Assembly (NCBI RefSeq): GCF_001650735.1
Contig: NZ_LXVY01000043.1
Location: forward strand, 1-64,000
Source: Sphingomonas sp. TDK1
Lineage (GTDB): Bacteria > Pseudomonadota > Alphaproteobacteria > Sphingomonadales > Sphingomonadaceae
DNA length: 64,000 bases
Reading direction: 5' to 3'
Of this stretch, positions 8,367 through 18,566 are shown one piece after another. Positions within the stretch are counted from its first letter, which is position 1, and every line of letters begins with the position of its first letter. The notes under the pieces are model-generated. The model was not told where the DNA came from and made no database searches. It was given only the letters and a program-made list of their open reading frames with translations. Made by a program: the position numbers and the translations under genes.

Positions 8367-8395
8367 CCTATAGTGGAAGCGGGCGCGAATCGCAA
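8367..8395 (-). promoter_or_regulatory. Sigma-70-type promoter of rplY
   Basis: On the minus strand TTGCGA (plus 8390-8395), a spacer of exactly 17 bp, and TATAGG (plus 8367-8372). The predicted start leaves a leader of roughly 75 nt before the rplY ATG. Confidence 0.65.
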
Positions 8396-8422
8396 GGCAG
8401 GATACAGACGGCCGACCAGCGT

Positions 8423-9286
8423 TCACTGCAGCCTCTCCACCTTCCTGCCGGCCCTGGATAGCAGTGCCAGCACGCTCGACTCCCCGGCCAGATGCCCGGC
8501 CCCCACCGCGACGAACACGGTGCCCGGCTGTTGCAGCCGCGTGGCGATCCAATCTGCCCAGGCACGGTTGCGGCGGAGCAGCAGGGTGTCGCGCAATTCG
8601 GGGTTGCCGGACAGATCGGCGTTGAGCTGGCCGGCGAGCGCATCGGCATCGCCCTTGCTCCAGGCGGCGACCGCGGCGTCGATGGTTGCGCCGGTTTCGG
8701 GCAATCCGGCCAGCGTGTCGCCGAGCAGGCGACCCTGCGCGGCGGCAGAGAGATGGTCGAAATAGCCGAACTGTTGCTCGGCGGTCTCCAGCCCTTGCAC
8801 GCGCTTGCCCGCCTTCTTCGCGGCGGCCCGCAGCACCTGCTCGACGCCGCTCGCATCGTCATAGCCGAGCCTCTGGAGCGGCAGCAGCGACAGGGTGAGG
8901 GCGGCCAGCCACGGCTCGTCGCGGTCGAGCGACTGCGGCGAAAGCCCGGCCTGGCGGAGCGCGCCTTCCAGCCTGGCATGCTCGGGCGCGGGGAGGGCGG
9001 CGACGGTCGGATCGCCGGGGGTGCGGCCGAGCCTGTCGAGCAGCGCCTGGGTTTCGGCTTGCGGAGGCATCACCAGTTCGAGGACGAGCGTGTCGCTCGC
9101 GTCGAATGCCGTGCGCACCGGTCCTTCGAACCAGCGCAGGTCCGGGCGGAGCAAATGGACGGTGCCGAACAGATAGACGGTGGTATCGCCGTCGCGCACT
9201 GCCCAGAGCGCCGGCTTGGCGTCAGTCTGCGCGGCGTTGCAGCTGCCGAGGAGGAACAGGGCGGCGAGAAGAAGCGCGCGGAACAT
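8423..9286 (-). CDS. TraB/GumN-family lipoprotein
   Basis: Protein of 287 residues with a lipoprotein signal (MFRALLLAALFLLGSC, lipobox LGSC, acylated Cys16). The mature part follows the TraB/GumN pattern: PALWAVRDGDTTVYLFGTVH with the conserved GxxH motif, then LVLELVMP, and near the end RNRAWADWIATRL and VFVAVGAGHLAGESSVLALL with the second conserved GxxH. Bacterial members are thought to be metal-dependent hydrolases or proteases (Tiki/TraB superfamily). The frame is open upstream, but only the ATG at 9286 gives a signal peptide. A repeat element and divergent glyQ lie upstream. Confidence 0.86.
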   Translation of the reverse strand: MFRALLLAALFLLGSCNAAQTDAKPALWAVRDGDTTVYLFGTVHLLRPDLRWFEGPVRTAFDASDTLVLELVMPPQAETQALLDRLGRTPGDPTVAALPAPEHARLEGALRQAGLSPQSLDRDEPWLAALTLSLLPLQRLGYDDASGVEQVLRAAAKKAGKRVQGLETAEQQFGYFDHLSAAAQGRLLGDTLAGLPETGATIDAAVAAWSKGDADALAGQLNADLSGNPELRDTLLLRRNRAWADWIATRLQQPGTVFVAVGAGHLAGESSVLALLSRAGRKVERLQ

Positions 9287-9333
9287 GGGCGCGGCTTGGC
9301 GGGCCGGGGGCAGGGGAGTCAATCGCCCTACAG

Positions 9334-9431
9334 CCGTCATCCCGACGAAAGTCGGGATCCAGACGCCACGCGGTCGGTAATGAAGCTGCGTCGGCGACCC
9401 CAATGGATCCCGGCTTTCGCCGGGATGACGG
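9334..9431. repeat. Inverted-pair palindromic repeat, family A
   Basis: Left arm 9334-9361 (CCGTCATCCCGACGAAAGTC then GGGATCCA) and right arm 9404-9431 (TGGATCCCGGCTTTCGCCGG then GATGACGG) are near-perfect inverted copies, and each contains its own small hairpin. This is the layout of REP/BIME-type extragenic repeats. It lies in the divergent TraB-glyQ gap. A degenerate half copy is at 40211-40251. Confidence 0.85.
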
Positions 9432-9510
9432 CCGAGGGCGAGGGGCCAGCTTCCCCTCCCGGTTGACCCCCTCGGCGCCCTGCGCCAAAGCGCTCCCCAA
9501 ACCTTACAGG

Positions 9511-10413
9511 GTGACCAACTTGTCCGAACCTCTCAGCTTCCAGCGCATGATCCTGACGCTCCATGACTATTGGAGCACGCGCGGCTGCCTGATCCTGCAG
9601 CCCTATGACATGCGCATGGGCGCCGGCACCTTCCACCCCGCCACAACGCTGCGCGCGCTGGGGCCGGAGCCGTGGAACGCCGCCTTCGTCCAGCCCTGCC
9701 GCCGCCCGACCGACGGCCGCTATGGCGAGAACCCGAACCGGCTCCAGCATTATTACCAGTATCAGGTGATCCTGAAGCCGAGCCCGCCCGACCTGCAGGA
9801 GCTGTATCTCGGCTCGCTGGCCGCGATCGGCATCGATTTCACCAAGCACGACATCCGCTTCGTCGAGGACGATTGGGAATCGCCGACGCTCGGCGCCTGG
9901 GGCCTGGGCTGGGAAGTGTGGTGCGACGGGATGGAAGTCACCCAGTTCACCTATTTCCAGCAGATGGGCGGGTTCGACTGCAAGCCGGTGGCGGGCGAGC
10001 TGACCTACGGGCTCGAACGCCTCGCCATGTACATCCAGAACAAGGACAGCGTGTACGATCTCGCCTTCAACGACGCGGGCGTGACGTACGGCGACGTGTT
10101 CCTGGAGAATGAGCGCGAGATGTCGAAGTGGAACTTCGAGATCGCCGATACCGATGCGCTGTTCGACCTGTTCCGCAAGGCCGCGGCCGAGTGCGAGCGG
10201 TCGCTGGAGGCCAAGCTGCCGATCCCGGCCTATGAGCAGGCGATCGAGGCGAGCCACATCTTCAACCTGCTGAACGCGCGCGGCGTGATCTCGGTGGCCG
10301 AGCGCCAGGCCTATATCGGCCGGGTACGCGATCTGGCGAAGGGCGCCTGTTCGGCGTGGATCGAGAAAAAGAGCCCCGAGTGGGAAGCCGCCTATCCGGG
10401 GTGGGCGGCGTGA
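9511..10413 (+). CDS. glyQ: Glycyl-tRNA synthetase alpha subunit
   Basis: Catalytic subunit of the alpha2beta2 bacterial glycyl-tRNA synthetase; 300 residues, the normal length. Family segments visible: FQRMILTLHDYWSTRGCLIL, QPYDMRMGAGTFHPATTLRA, MEVTQFTYFQQMGG and LTYGLERLAMYIQ. The proposed start is the GTG at 9511 (VTNLSEPLSF); a TTG at 9520 is equally compatible and ribosome-binding signals are weak for both. The frame is open much further upstream across a repeat, which I exclude. glyS follows after 114 bp containing another repeat. Confidence 0.96.
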   Translation: MTNLSEPLSFQRMILTLHDYWSTRGCLILQPYDMRMGAGTFHPATTLRALGPEPWNAAFVQPCRRPTDGRYGENPNRLQHYYQYQVILKPSPPDLQELYLGSLAAIGIDFTKHDIRFVEDDWESPTLGAWGLGWEVWCDGMEVTQFTYFQQMGGFDCKPVAGELTYGLERLAMYIQNKDSVYDLAFNDAGVTYGDVFLENEREMSKWNFEIADTDALFDLFRKAAAECERSLEAKLPIPAYEQAIEASHIFNLLNARGVISVAERQAYIGRVRDLAKGACSAWIEKKSPEWEAAYPGWAA

Positions 10414-10438
10414 TGCGCGCCTGCCGTTCCCTTCTCGG

Positions 10439-10516
10439 TGCGCCTGCGGAAGCAGGAGCCCAGGGCCGCACGCAGCTCGCTTCCCAACACTGGGCACTTG
10501 GCAACGCAGGTGCACT
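10439..10516. repeat. Double-hairpin palindromic repeat, family B (diverged copy)
   Basis: The left hairpin TGCGCCTGCGGAAGCAGGAG, followed by CCCAG, closely matches 12357-12380. The right half CTGGGCACTTGGCAACGCAG, followed by GTGCAC, is a diverged version of 12404-12429. The element ends 11 bp before the glyS start codon. Confidence 0.7.
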
Positions 10517-10527
10517 TGGAATTGCCC

Positions 10528-12699
10528 ATGACTGACTTCCTTCTCGAACTCCGTTCCGAAGAAATCCCGGCGCGCATGCAGGAAAAGGCGCGGGAGGATC
10601 TCGCGCGCCTGTTCGCCGCCGAGCTGGACAAGGCCGGGCTCAAGGCCGCCGAGGTCGTGTCCTACGCGACGCCGCGCCGGCTGGCGCTGATCCTCAAGGG
10701 CCTGCCCGCTGAGACCGCCGCCGTCTCCGAGGAGACCAAGGGCCCGCGCGTCGGCGCGCCGCCCCAGGCGCTGGAAGGTTTCCTCCGCAAGACCGGCCTG
10801 ACTGCCGACCAGCTGGTCGAGCGCGACGGGGTGCTGTTCGCCGTGGTCGACAAGCCCGGGCGCGCGACGGCGCAAGTGCTCGCCGCCGCGATCCCCGCGG
10901 TGATCCGCGCCTTCCCCTGGCCCAAGTCGATGCGCTGGGGGGCGGACTCGCTCTCCACCGAGTCCTTGCGCTGGGTACGTCCACTCCAGGGCATCGTTGC
11001 GCTGTTCGGCAGCGATGTGGTGCCGTGCGAGATCGCCGGCGTGACGAGCGGCGCGGCAACGGTGGGGCATCGCTTCCACCATCCGGGCACGATCACGATC
11101 GGTTCGGCCGACGACTATGTCGAGAAGCTGCGTGCCTGCCATGTCATCGTCGACGGTGCCGAGCGGCGTAACATCATCGCGCTGGGCGCCAAGATGGCGG
11201 CGCAGAAGGCCGGGCTCAGCCTGATCGAGGACGAGGGCCTGCTGTTCGAGAATGCCGGCCTCACCGAATGGCCGATGCCGCTGCTCGGTCGCTTTGACGA
11301 GGCCTTCCTGGCGGTGCCGCCCGAGGTGATCCAGCTCACCGCGCGGGTGAACCAGAAGTATTTCGTGTGCCGCGATAGCGCGGGCACGCTGGCCAACGCC
11401 TTCGTCTGCGTGGCGAATATCGACGCGGCCGATGGCGGCGAGAAGATCGTCGCGGGCAACCAGAAGGTGCTGGCGGCGCGGCTGAGCGACGCGCGCTTCT
11501 TCTATGAGACCGACCTGAAGGTGAAGCTGGCCGAGCAGGCGGCGAAGCTCGAGAAGATCGTCTTCCACGAGAAGCTGGGGACGGTGGCCGACAAGGTCGA
11601 GCGCGTCGCCAAGCTTGCGGAGTGGCTGGCGGCCGAGAAGATCGTGCCGAACTGCGATCCTGCGCTCGCGCGCCGCGCGGCAGAACTCGCCAAGGCGGAC
11701 CTCGTTACCGGCATGGTCGGCGAATTCCCCGAGCTGCAAGGCCTGATGGGCGGCTATTACGCCGCCGCGCAGGGCGAGAACCCGGCAGTCGCCGCGGCGA
11801 TTCGCGATCACTACAAGCCGGTCGGGCAGGGCGACGACGTCCCCACCGATCCGGTGACGGTGGCGGTGGCGCTGGCGGACAAGCTGGATACGCTTGTCGC
11901 GTTCTTCTTCGCGGACATGCCGCCAACTGGGTCGAAGGACCCCTTTGCCCTTCGCCGAGCGGCGTTGGGCGTGCTGGAATTGCTTACGCGCAACGGGCTG
12001 CGCCTCAACCTTTGGGAGGGTATCACCCGAGGCCTGCGAGGGATGACCGATCTGCGCGTATCGCCGGAATCCTCTGACGAGGCACTGGCCGAGCATAACG
12101 CCGCCATGGAAAGCGTTTTCACATCGCTTCCCACCTTCTTCGCCGACCGCCTTAAGGTCCAGCAGCGCGAAGCCGGTGTCCGCCATGACCTGATCGACGC
12201 GGTGTTCGCGCTCGGCGGCGAGGACGATCTCGTTCGGCTGCTCGCGCGGGTGAAGGCGCTGCAGGCGTTCGTCACCACCGAGGACGGCGCCAATCTGCTC
12301 GCCGGCTACAAGCGCGCGGCGAACATCCTCAAGAAGGAAGGCGTCGCGGCTGCCGGTGCTCCTGCGGAAGCAGGAGCCCAGCGTAGCGAAGGGCAGGGCA
12401 ATCCTGGGTCCCTGCTTTCGCAGGGGAACGGGTTCGCCTACGAGCCCGAACCCGCCGAGGCCGCGCTTGCCGCTGCCCTCGACGACGCCGAACCCAAGGC
12501 GAGCGCTGCGATCGACGCCGAGCAGTTCGAGGATGCCATGGCCGCGCTCGCAATTCTGCGCGCGCCGATCGACGCCTTCTTCGATCAGGTAACGGTCAAC
12601 GACACCGATCCGGTGAAGCGGGCCGCGCGGCTGAGCCTGCTCGCGCGCATGCGTGATGCAGTGCACAAGGTCGCGGATTTCGCTAAGATCGAAGGGTGA
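10528..12699 (+). CDS. glyS: Glycyl-tRNA synthetase beta subunit with repeat-encoded insertion
   Basis: tRNA-recognition subunit partnering GlyQ; 723 residues. Starts MTDFLLELRSEEIPARM, the family N terminus; later segments GHRFHHPG and DKLDTLVAFF followed by FADMPPTGSKDPFALRRAA are typical. The C-terminal anticodon-binding-like part (YKRAANILKKEG up to LRAPIDAFFDQVTVN) is interrupted at about residues 608-635 by a Gly/Ala/Gln-rich stretch encoded by the family B repeat at 12356-12428. Homologues I know run from KKEG almost directly into FAYEPEPAEAAL, so this looks like an in-frame insertion of about 28 residues. The reading frame is intact on both sides. Confidence 0.95.
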   Translation: MTDFLLELRSEEIPARMQEKAREDLARLFAAELDKAGLKAAEVVSYATPRRLALILKGLPAETAAVSEETKGPRVGAPPQALEGFLRKTGLTADQLVERDGVLFAVVDKPGRATAQVLAAAIPAVIRAFPWPKSMRWGADSLSTESLRWVRPLQGIVALFGSDVVPCEIAGVTSGAATVGHRFHHPGTITIGSADDYVEKLRACHVIVDGAERRNIIALGAKMAAQKAGLSLIEDEGLLFENAGLTEWPMPLLGRFDEAFLAVPPEVIQLTARVNQKYFVCRDSAGTLANAFVCVANIDAADGGEKIVAGNQKVLAARLSDARFFYETDLKVKLAEQAAKLEKIVFHEKLGTVADKVERVAKLAEWLAAEKIVPNCDPALARRAAELAKADLVTGMVGEFPELQGLMGGYYAAAQGENPAVAAAIRDHYKPVGQGDDVPTDPVTVAVALADKLDTLVAFFFADMPPTGSKDPFALRRAALGVLELLTRNGLRLNLWEGITRGLRGMTDLRVSPESSDEALAEHNAAMESVFTSLPTFFADRLKVQQREAGVRHDLIDAVFALGGEDDLVRLLARVKALQAFVTTEDGANLLAGYKRAANILKKEGVAAAGAPAEAGAQRSEGQGNPGSLLSQGNGFAYEPEPAEAALAAALDDAEPKASAAIDAEQFEDAMAALAILRAPIDAFFDQVTVNDTDPVKRAARLSLLARMRDAVHKVADFAKIEG
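12356..12428. repeat. Double-hairpin palindromic repeat, family B, inside glyS
   Basis: GCTCCTGC-GGAA-GCAGGAGC (12358-12377) and CCCTGC-TTTC-GCAGGG (12410-12425), linked by a segment bounded by CCAG and CTGG, form two hairpins plus an outer pairing. It is read in frame within glyS. Confidence 0.85.
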
Positions 12700-12812
12700 G
12701 CCGCTTAATTGTACGATTAATCGTTGGTTAAATCGGGCAAAACTGCCATCGTCCCGAAATAAACCGGCACCGACAACGCAATCAGCGGTTCCTGTGTCTT
12801 CGCAGCTGCGGT

Positions 12813-12840
12813 AGCGCCCTTTCTGTCTTGAAGGGGCGCT
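12813..12840 (+). terminator. Hairpin between glyS and ppdK
   Basis: AGCGCCC (12813-12819) and GGGCGCT (12834-12840) pair across a 14-nt loop and are followed by TTTC. It could be a weak terminator for glyS or a leader structure of ppdK, which starts 21 bp later. Confidence 0.4.
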
Positions 12841-12861
12841 TTCGATCGGAAGGGGATCAGA

Positions 12862-15524
<2,663 letters not shown>

Positions 15525-15525
<1 letters not shown>

Positions 15526-16028
15526 TGCTGGTAGTGGCGGTAGCGACGGCGACGGACGATGCGGCGGCACTTAGCCGCGACCTTCTCGCCAGCCCTACCG
15601 CCACCGCCGTGCTGGAGCGTCGCTGCGGCGGCCCCATCCGCGCCGAGGTGAATCGCGCGGCGTATAAGGATCCCACCCCGGAGCAGCGCATCCGGCTGGG
15701 CGTAGGACCGGACGAGCGGGTCGTATATCGCAGCGTGGTGCTGAGCTGTGCGGGCGTGGCCTATTCGATTGCGGAGAACTGGTATGTGCCGGCGCGGCTG
15801 ACGCCGGAGATGAACGCCGCGCTGGAGCAGGGGGATATCCCGTTCGGCGCAGTGATCCGCCCGCTCCATCCGCACCGCAAGCCGCTGGAACAGCTACAGG
15901 TGGGCATCCCGCCCTATATTCTGCGCCACCGCGCGCTGGTGCTGAACGGCGACGGGCGCGCGCTTGCCGAAGTGGTGGAGAATTATACGGCCGCGCTCGT
16001 TTCGCACGGAATGCGGCCCGCCCGATAG
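15525..16028 (+). CDS. Conserved hypothetical protein, chorismate-lyase-like
   Basis: Protein of 167 residues whose ATG overlaps the ppdK stop (TGATG); a GTG one codon earlier is also possible. No signal peptide. The segment SIAENWYVPARLTPEMNAAL then PFGAVIRPLHPHR and, near the end, RHRALVL..GRALAEVVENY resembles the layout of chorismate-lyase-like or UTRA-fold proteins, in which an Arg/Glu-lined pocket binds a small acid. The likeness is weak and seen by eye only. Coupling to ppdK suggests co-expression, not necessarily a shared pathway. Confidence 0.6.
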
Positions 16029-16094
16029 GCGGCGGTTAACGCACGGGTGCCTAGATGACCGCTCGATCTCCTCGATCGCAATGGGGGAAGGCGC

Positions 16095-16901
16095 GTGATT
16101 GTCGCTGCTTTGATGATATCGTTGGAGGGGCCGCAGCGCCCGGGACATGTTTCGTGGTCGCTCGTCCGAGAAGGCGGGTGCAGCGCCGTTTCGGCCTCGT
16201 CGATGCCGCGCTGGACGATCAGGCAGGACGCGCCGGGCAAGCCCGTGCTGATCGTGGAAACGCCGGCAGGGCCGCCATCGGGGGCGCCGGCGCAATTGCG
16301 CCTGTTCTGGGGACGCACCTTTACCCTGCCCGAACTTAAGGTAGCGCTGCCCGTCCAACCCACCGCTTCCGGATTCCAGCTCGACATCGGGGCGCTGGAA
16401 CAGACAGCACCCGATCAATATTCCTTCGTCACGCTGTTTGGCGCGGGTTCGAAGGAGCCGATCGGCGCCATGACCAAGCGAAGCCTTGGGAGCGGGATCG
16501 CGCTTGTCCGCCGCTGCCTGCTGGAGCGGCGACAGAACGATCCGGGTTCGGGGGAGCCCGTCGCCACCCAGCCCAAGCTCCTTTCCATGCCGCTCAATGC
16601 GGACGACTATCCCTTTTATGCGCAGGCCGTGCATGCGGAGGGCGTGACGCGCCTTGCCCTCACGGTCTCCGCGGCGGGACGCGCAAGCCGCTGCGATGTC
16701 GAGCAATCCAGCGGCAACGAAGACCTGGATCAGGCCGCCTGCATGCTCGTCGTCTCGCGGGCCATTTATACACCGGCACGTGACGGGGCCGGGCGCCCGA
16801 CGGAAGCAAAGGTCACGCAGCCCTATCGCTGGAAGCTCAATGATATGAGCGCGCCGCCGGCGAGCGCGGATAAAGACGCGGGCGCTGCGCCTTTCCGGTA
16901 A
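16095..16901 (+). CDS. TonB C-terminal-domain protein
   Basis: Protein of 268 residues. The last third (about 178-255: YAQAVHAEGVTRLALTVSAA, then a Cys-containing SRCDVEQSSGNEDLDQAACM, then VTQPYRWKL) matches the TonB C-terminal fold. The first two thirds are unrecognised. The start is a GTG at 16095 with a strong GGGGAAGG upstream. There is no obvious membrane anchor or long Pro-rich spacer, so it is probably not a classical energy transducer. Sphingomonads encode many such proteins near or apart from TonB-dependent receptors. The gene is convergent with the downstream coiled-coil gene. Confidence 0.65.
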   Translation: MIVAALMISLEGPQRPGHVSWSLVREGGCSAVSASSMPRWTIRQDAPGKPVLIVETPAGPPSGAPAQLRLFWGRTFTLPELKVALPVQPTASGFQLDIGALEQTAPDQYSFVTLFGAGSKEPIGAMTKRSLGSGIALVRRCLLERRQNDPGSGEPVATQPKLLSMPLNADDYPFYAQAVHAEGVTRLALTVSAAGRASRCDVEQSSGNEDLDQAACMLVVSRAIYTPARDGAGRPTEAKVTQPYRWKLNDMSAPPASADKDAGAAPFR

Positions 16902-16962
16902 TTCTCGTCCGGATACAGCTACCGGCGGAAGGGCTGGACATCGTCGGCCACGCCCCCCCCGT

Positions 16963-17508
16963 TCAGACCACCTGCCCGAACCGCCGGGCGTGTTCGTCGG
17001 TGCGTCCTTCGCGGAGCAACGCCGCCTGTTCGCGCCAATGCTCTTCGACGATCGTGCCGTGCGGCAGGCCCAACCGATCTTCCAGCGGCAGTTCGTCCTC
17101 GCGCGGCAGATCCTCGATGTCGCGGAAATGCTGAATGCCGAGCTGGTTGAGCTGGCGCTCGCGATGCTCGTCGATGCCGCGGATTCGCGCCAGCACGTCG
17201 GTGCCGCCGTAGAACCAGCTACGCATCGCCGAATCGCGTTTGGCGGGCGCCGGATCGGCGACCGGCGTCGGGCGACGGTCGACCAGGTTGCGCTCCAGCT
17301 TCGCGTTCGCCGCTTCCAGATCGCGGATGCGGGTGTTCGCCGTGCCGAGGTCCTTGCGCAGCGCCTCGTGCGCGTCGCGTTCGGTCTCATAGCGTTCGCG
17401 CCAGCGGCGACCGCTGCTGCTGCTCGCCAGCCCGAGCAGCCATCCGGCGACCAGCGCGAGCGCGAGCCCGATGAACTGCAAGGGCGTGGTATAGGGTAAG
17501 TCGCTCAT
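16963..17508 (-). CDS. Membrane-anchored coiled-coil protein with helix-hairpin-helix-like end
   Basis: Protein of 181 residues: an N-terminal membrane helix (about residues 8-28), a basic and charged coiled coil (about 32-80), a Pro-rich linker, then a C-terminal region GTDVLARIRGIDEHRERQLN followed by LGIQHFRDIEDL. That end resembles the helix-hairpin-helix repeat found at the ends of many alphaproteobacterial membrane proteins. The start is the ATG at 17508. It lies 60 bp after tadC on the same strand and may be the last gene of the pilus operon. Function unknown. Confidence 0.6.
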   Translation of the reverse strand: MSDLPYTTPLQFIGLALALVAGWLLGLASSSSGRRWRERYETERDAHEALRKDLGTANTRIRDLEAANAKLERNLVDRRPTPVADPAPAKRDSAMRSWFYGGTDVLARIRGIDEHRERQLNQLGIQHFRDIEDLPREDELPLEDRLGLPHGTIVEEHWREQAALLREGRTDEHARRFGQVV

Positions 17509-17568
17509 GTTTTCAGGCTCCGGGCGTTCTGCCCACAACCTGCTACACGCGCGCGGGTTCCGTGAACG

Positions 17569-18561
17569 TCACTTCAGCAGCGCATCGTTGATCGAGCAGG
17601 CCGCCGGCCCGAGGATGACGATGAAAAGCACCGGCAGGATGAACAGGATCAACGGCACGGTCATGATCGCCGGCAGCCGCGCGGCCTTTTCCTCGGCCCG
17701 CATCATCCGTTCGTTGCGGAATTCCGCCGAGAGAACCCGCAGCGACGAGGCGAGCGGCGTGCCGTATTTCTCCGTCTGGATCATCGTCGTGACCACGCCG
17801 CGGATCGCGTCCAGATCGATCCGCATCGCGAGATTCTCGAAGGCGGCGCGACGATCCGTGAGAAAGCCCAGCTCGATCGAGGTCAGCGAGAATTCCTCGC
17901 CCAGCTCCGGATAGGCACGGCCCAGTTCGCGGGCGACGCGGCTGAAGGCGGCATCGACGGTAAGTCCGGCCTCGGCGCAGATCACCAGCAGGTCCAGCGC
18001 GTCGGGGATGCCCTTGCGGATCGCATGGCTGCGCTTCTGGATGCGGTTCTTGAGGTAGAGGTCGGGGAATTTGTAGGCGAGCAGGAAGCTGCCTGCGACG
18101 AGGCCATAGGCCTTTAGCGGGGACCAAGTGGCGAAGGCGTCGGTGCCGTACACGAAATACAGCATCGGGCCGCCGACGACGATCGGCAGCACCAGCCGGC
18201 CAAAGATCACCGCCACCGCCCATTCGCGGCGACGGATGCCGGCCTGGAGCAATTTGAGCTGGGCGACCTTGAGCTGTTCGTCCTGCAGCACCTTCAGCGA
18301 GGACAGCACGCTGCGCATGCGATCGGTGGTATCGCTGCGCTGCACCAGCTTGGCGCGACGCTTCGACGGGGCGGCGGCGATGCCGGCCTTCAGTTGCTCG
18401 CGCCGTTCGTTGAGCGCCTTCACCCGGCGGGACATGGGATTGCGCACCGTGGTGGCGGCATAGATGGCGACGAGCACAGCGAAGGTGGCGACGGCCGAGA
18501 GCAGAGTCGCGACCCAGGTGACGTCGATGCCGAGCAGGGTGGGGCCGGGGGTGGGATCCAT
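17569..18561 (-). CDS. tadC: Tad pilus inner-membrane platform protein TadC
   Basis: Type II secretion F-domain protein of 330 residues. An N-terminal membrane segment (about 13-33) and a basic cytoplasmic loop come before two further helices, then the conserved T2SSF core IPDALDLLVICAEAGLTVDA and FLTDRRAAFENLA, and a final pair of helices (PAIMTVPLILFILPVLFIVI). With TadB it forms the platform on which the pilus motor acts. The start at 18561 follows the TadB stop after 5 bp, so the genes are co-transcribed. The frame is open upstream into tadB, but MDPTPGPTLLG is the likely N terminus. Confidence 0.92.
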   Translation of the reverse strand: MDPTPGPTLLGIDVTWVATLLSAVATFAVLVAIYAATTVRNPMSRRVKALNERREQLKAGIAAAPSKRRAKLVQRSDTTDRMRSVLSSLKVLQDEQLKVAQLKLLQAGIRRREWAVAVIFGRLVLPIVVGGPMLYFVYGTDAFATWSPLKAYGLVAGSFLLAYKFPDLYLKNRIQKRSHAIRKGIPDALDLLVICAEAGLTVDAAFSRVARELGRAYPELGEEFSLTSIELGFLTDRRAAFENLAMRIDLDAIRGVVTTMIQTEKYGTPLASSLRVLSAEFRNERMMRAEEKAARLPAIMTVPLILFILPVLFIVILGPAACSINDALLK

Positions 18562-18566
18562 TGCCG

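Noticed and set aside
9432..9510. Searched the glyQ leader for a T-box or glycine riboswitch.
   Set aside because: No T-box sequence or aptamer-like fold was visible, and T-boxes are not expected in Alphaproteobacteria.
12714..12723. CGATTAATCG palindrome after glyS.
   Set aside because: Too short to distinguish from chance and no associated promoter found.
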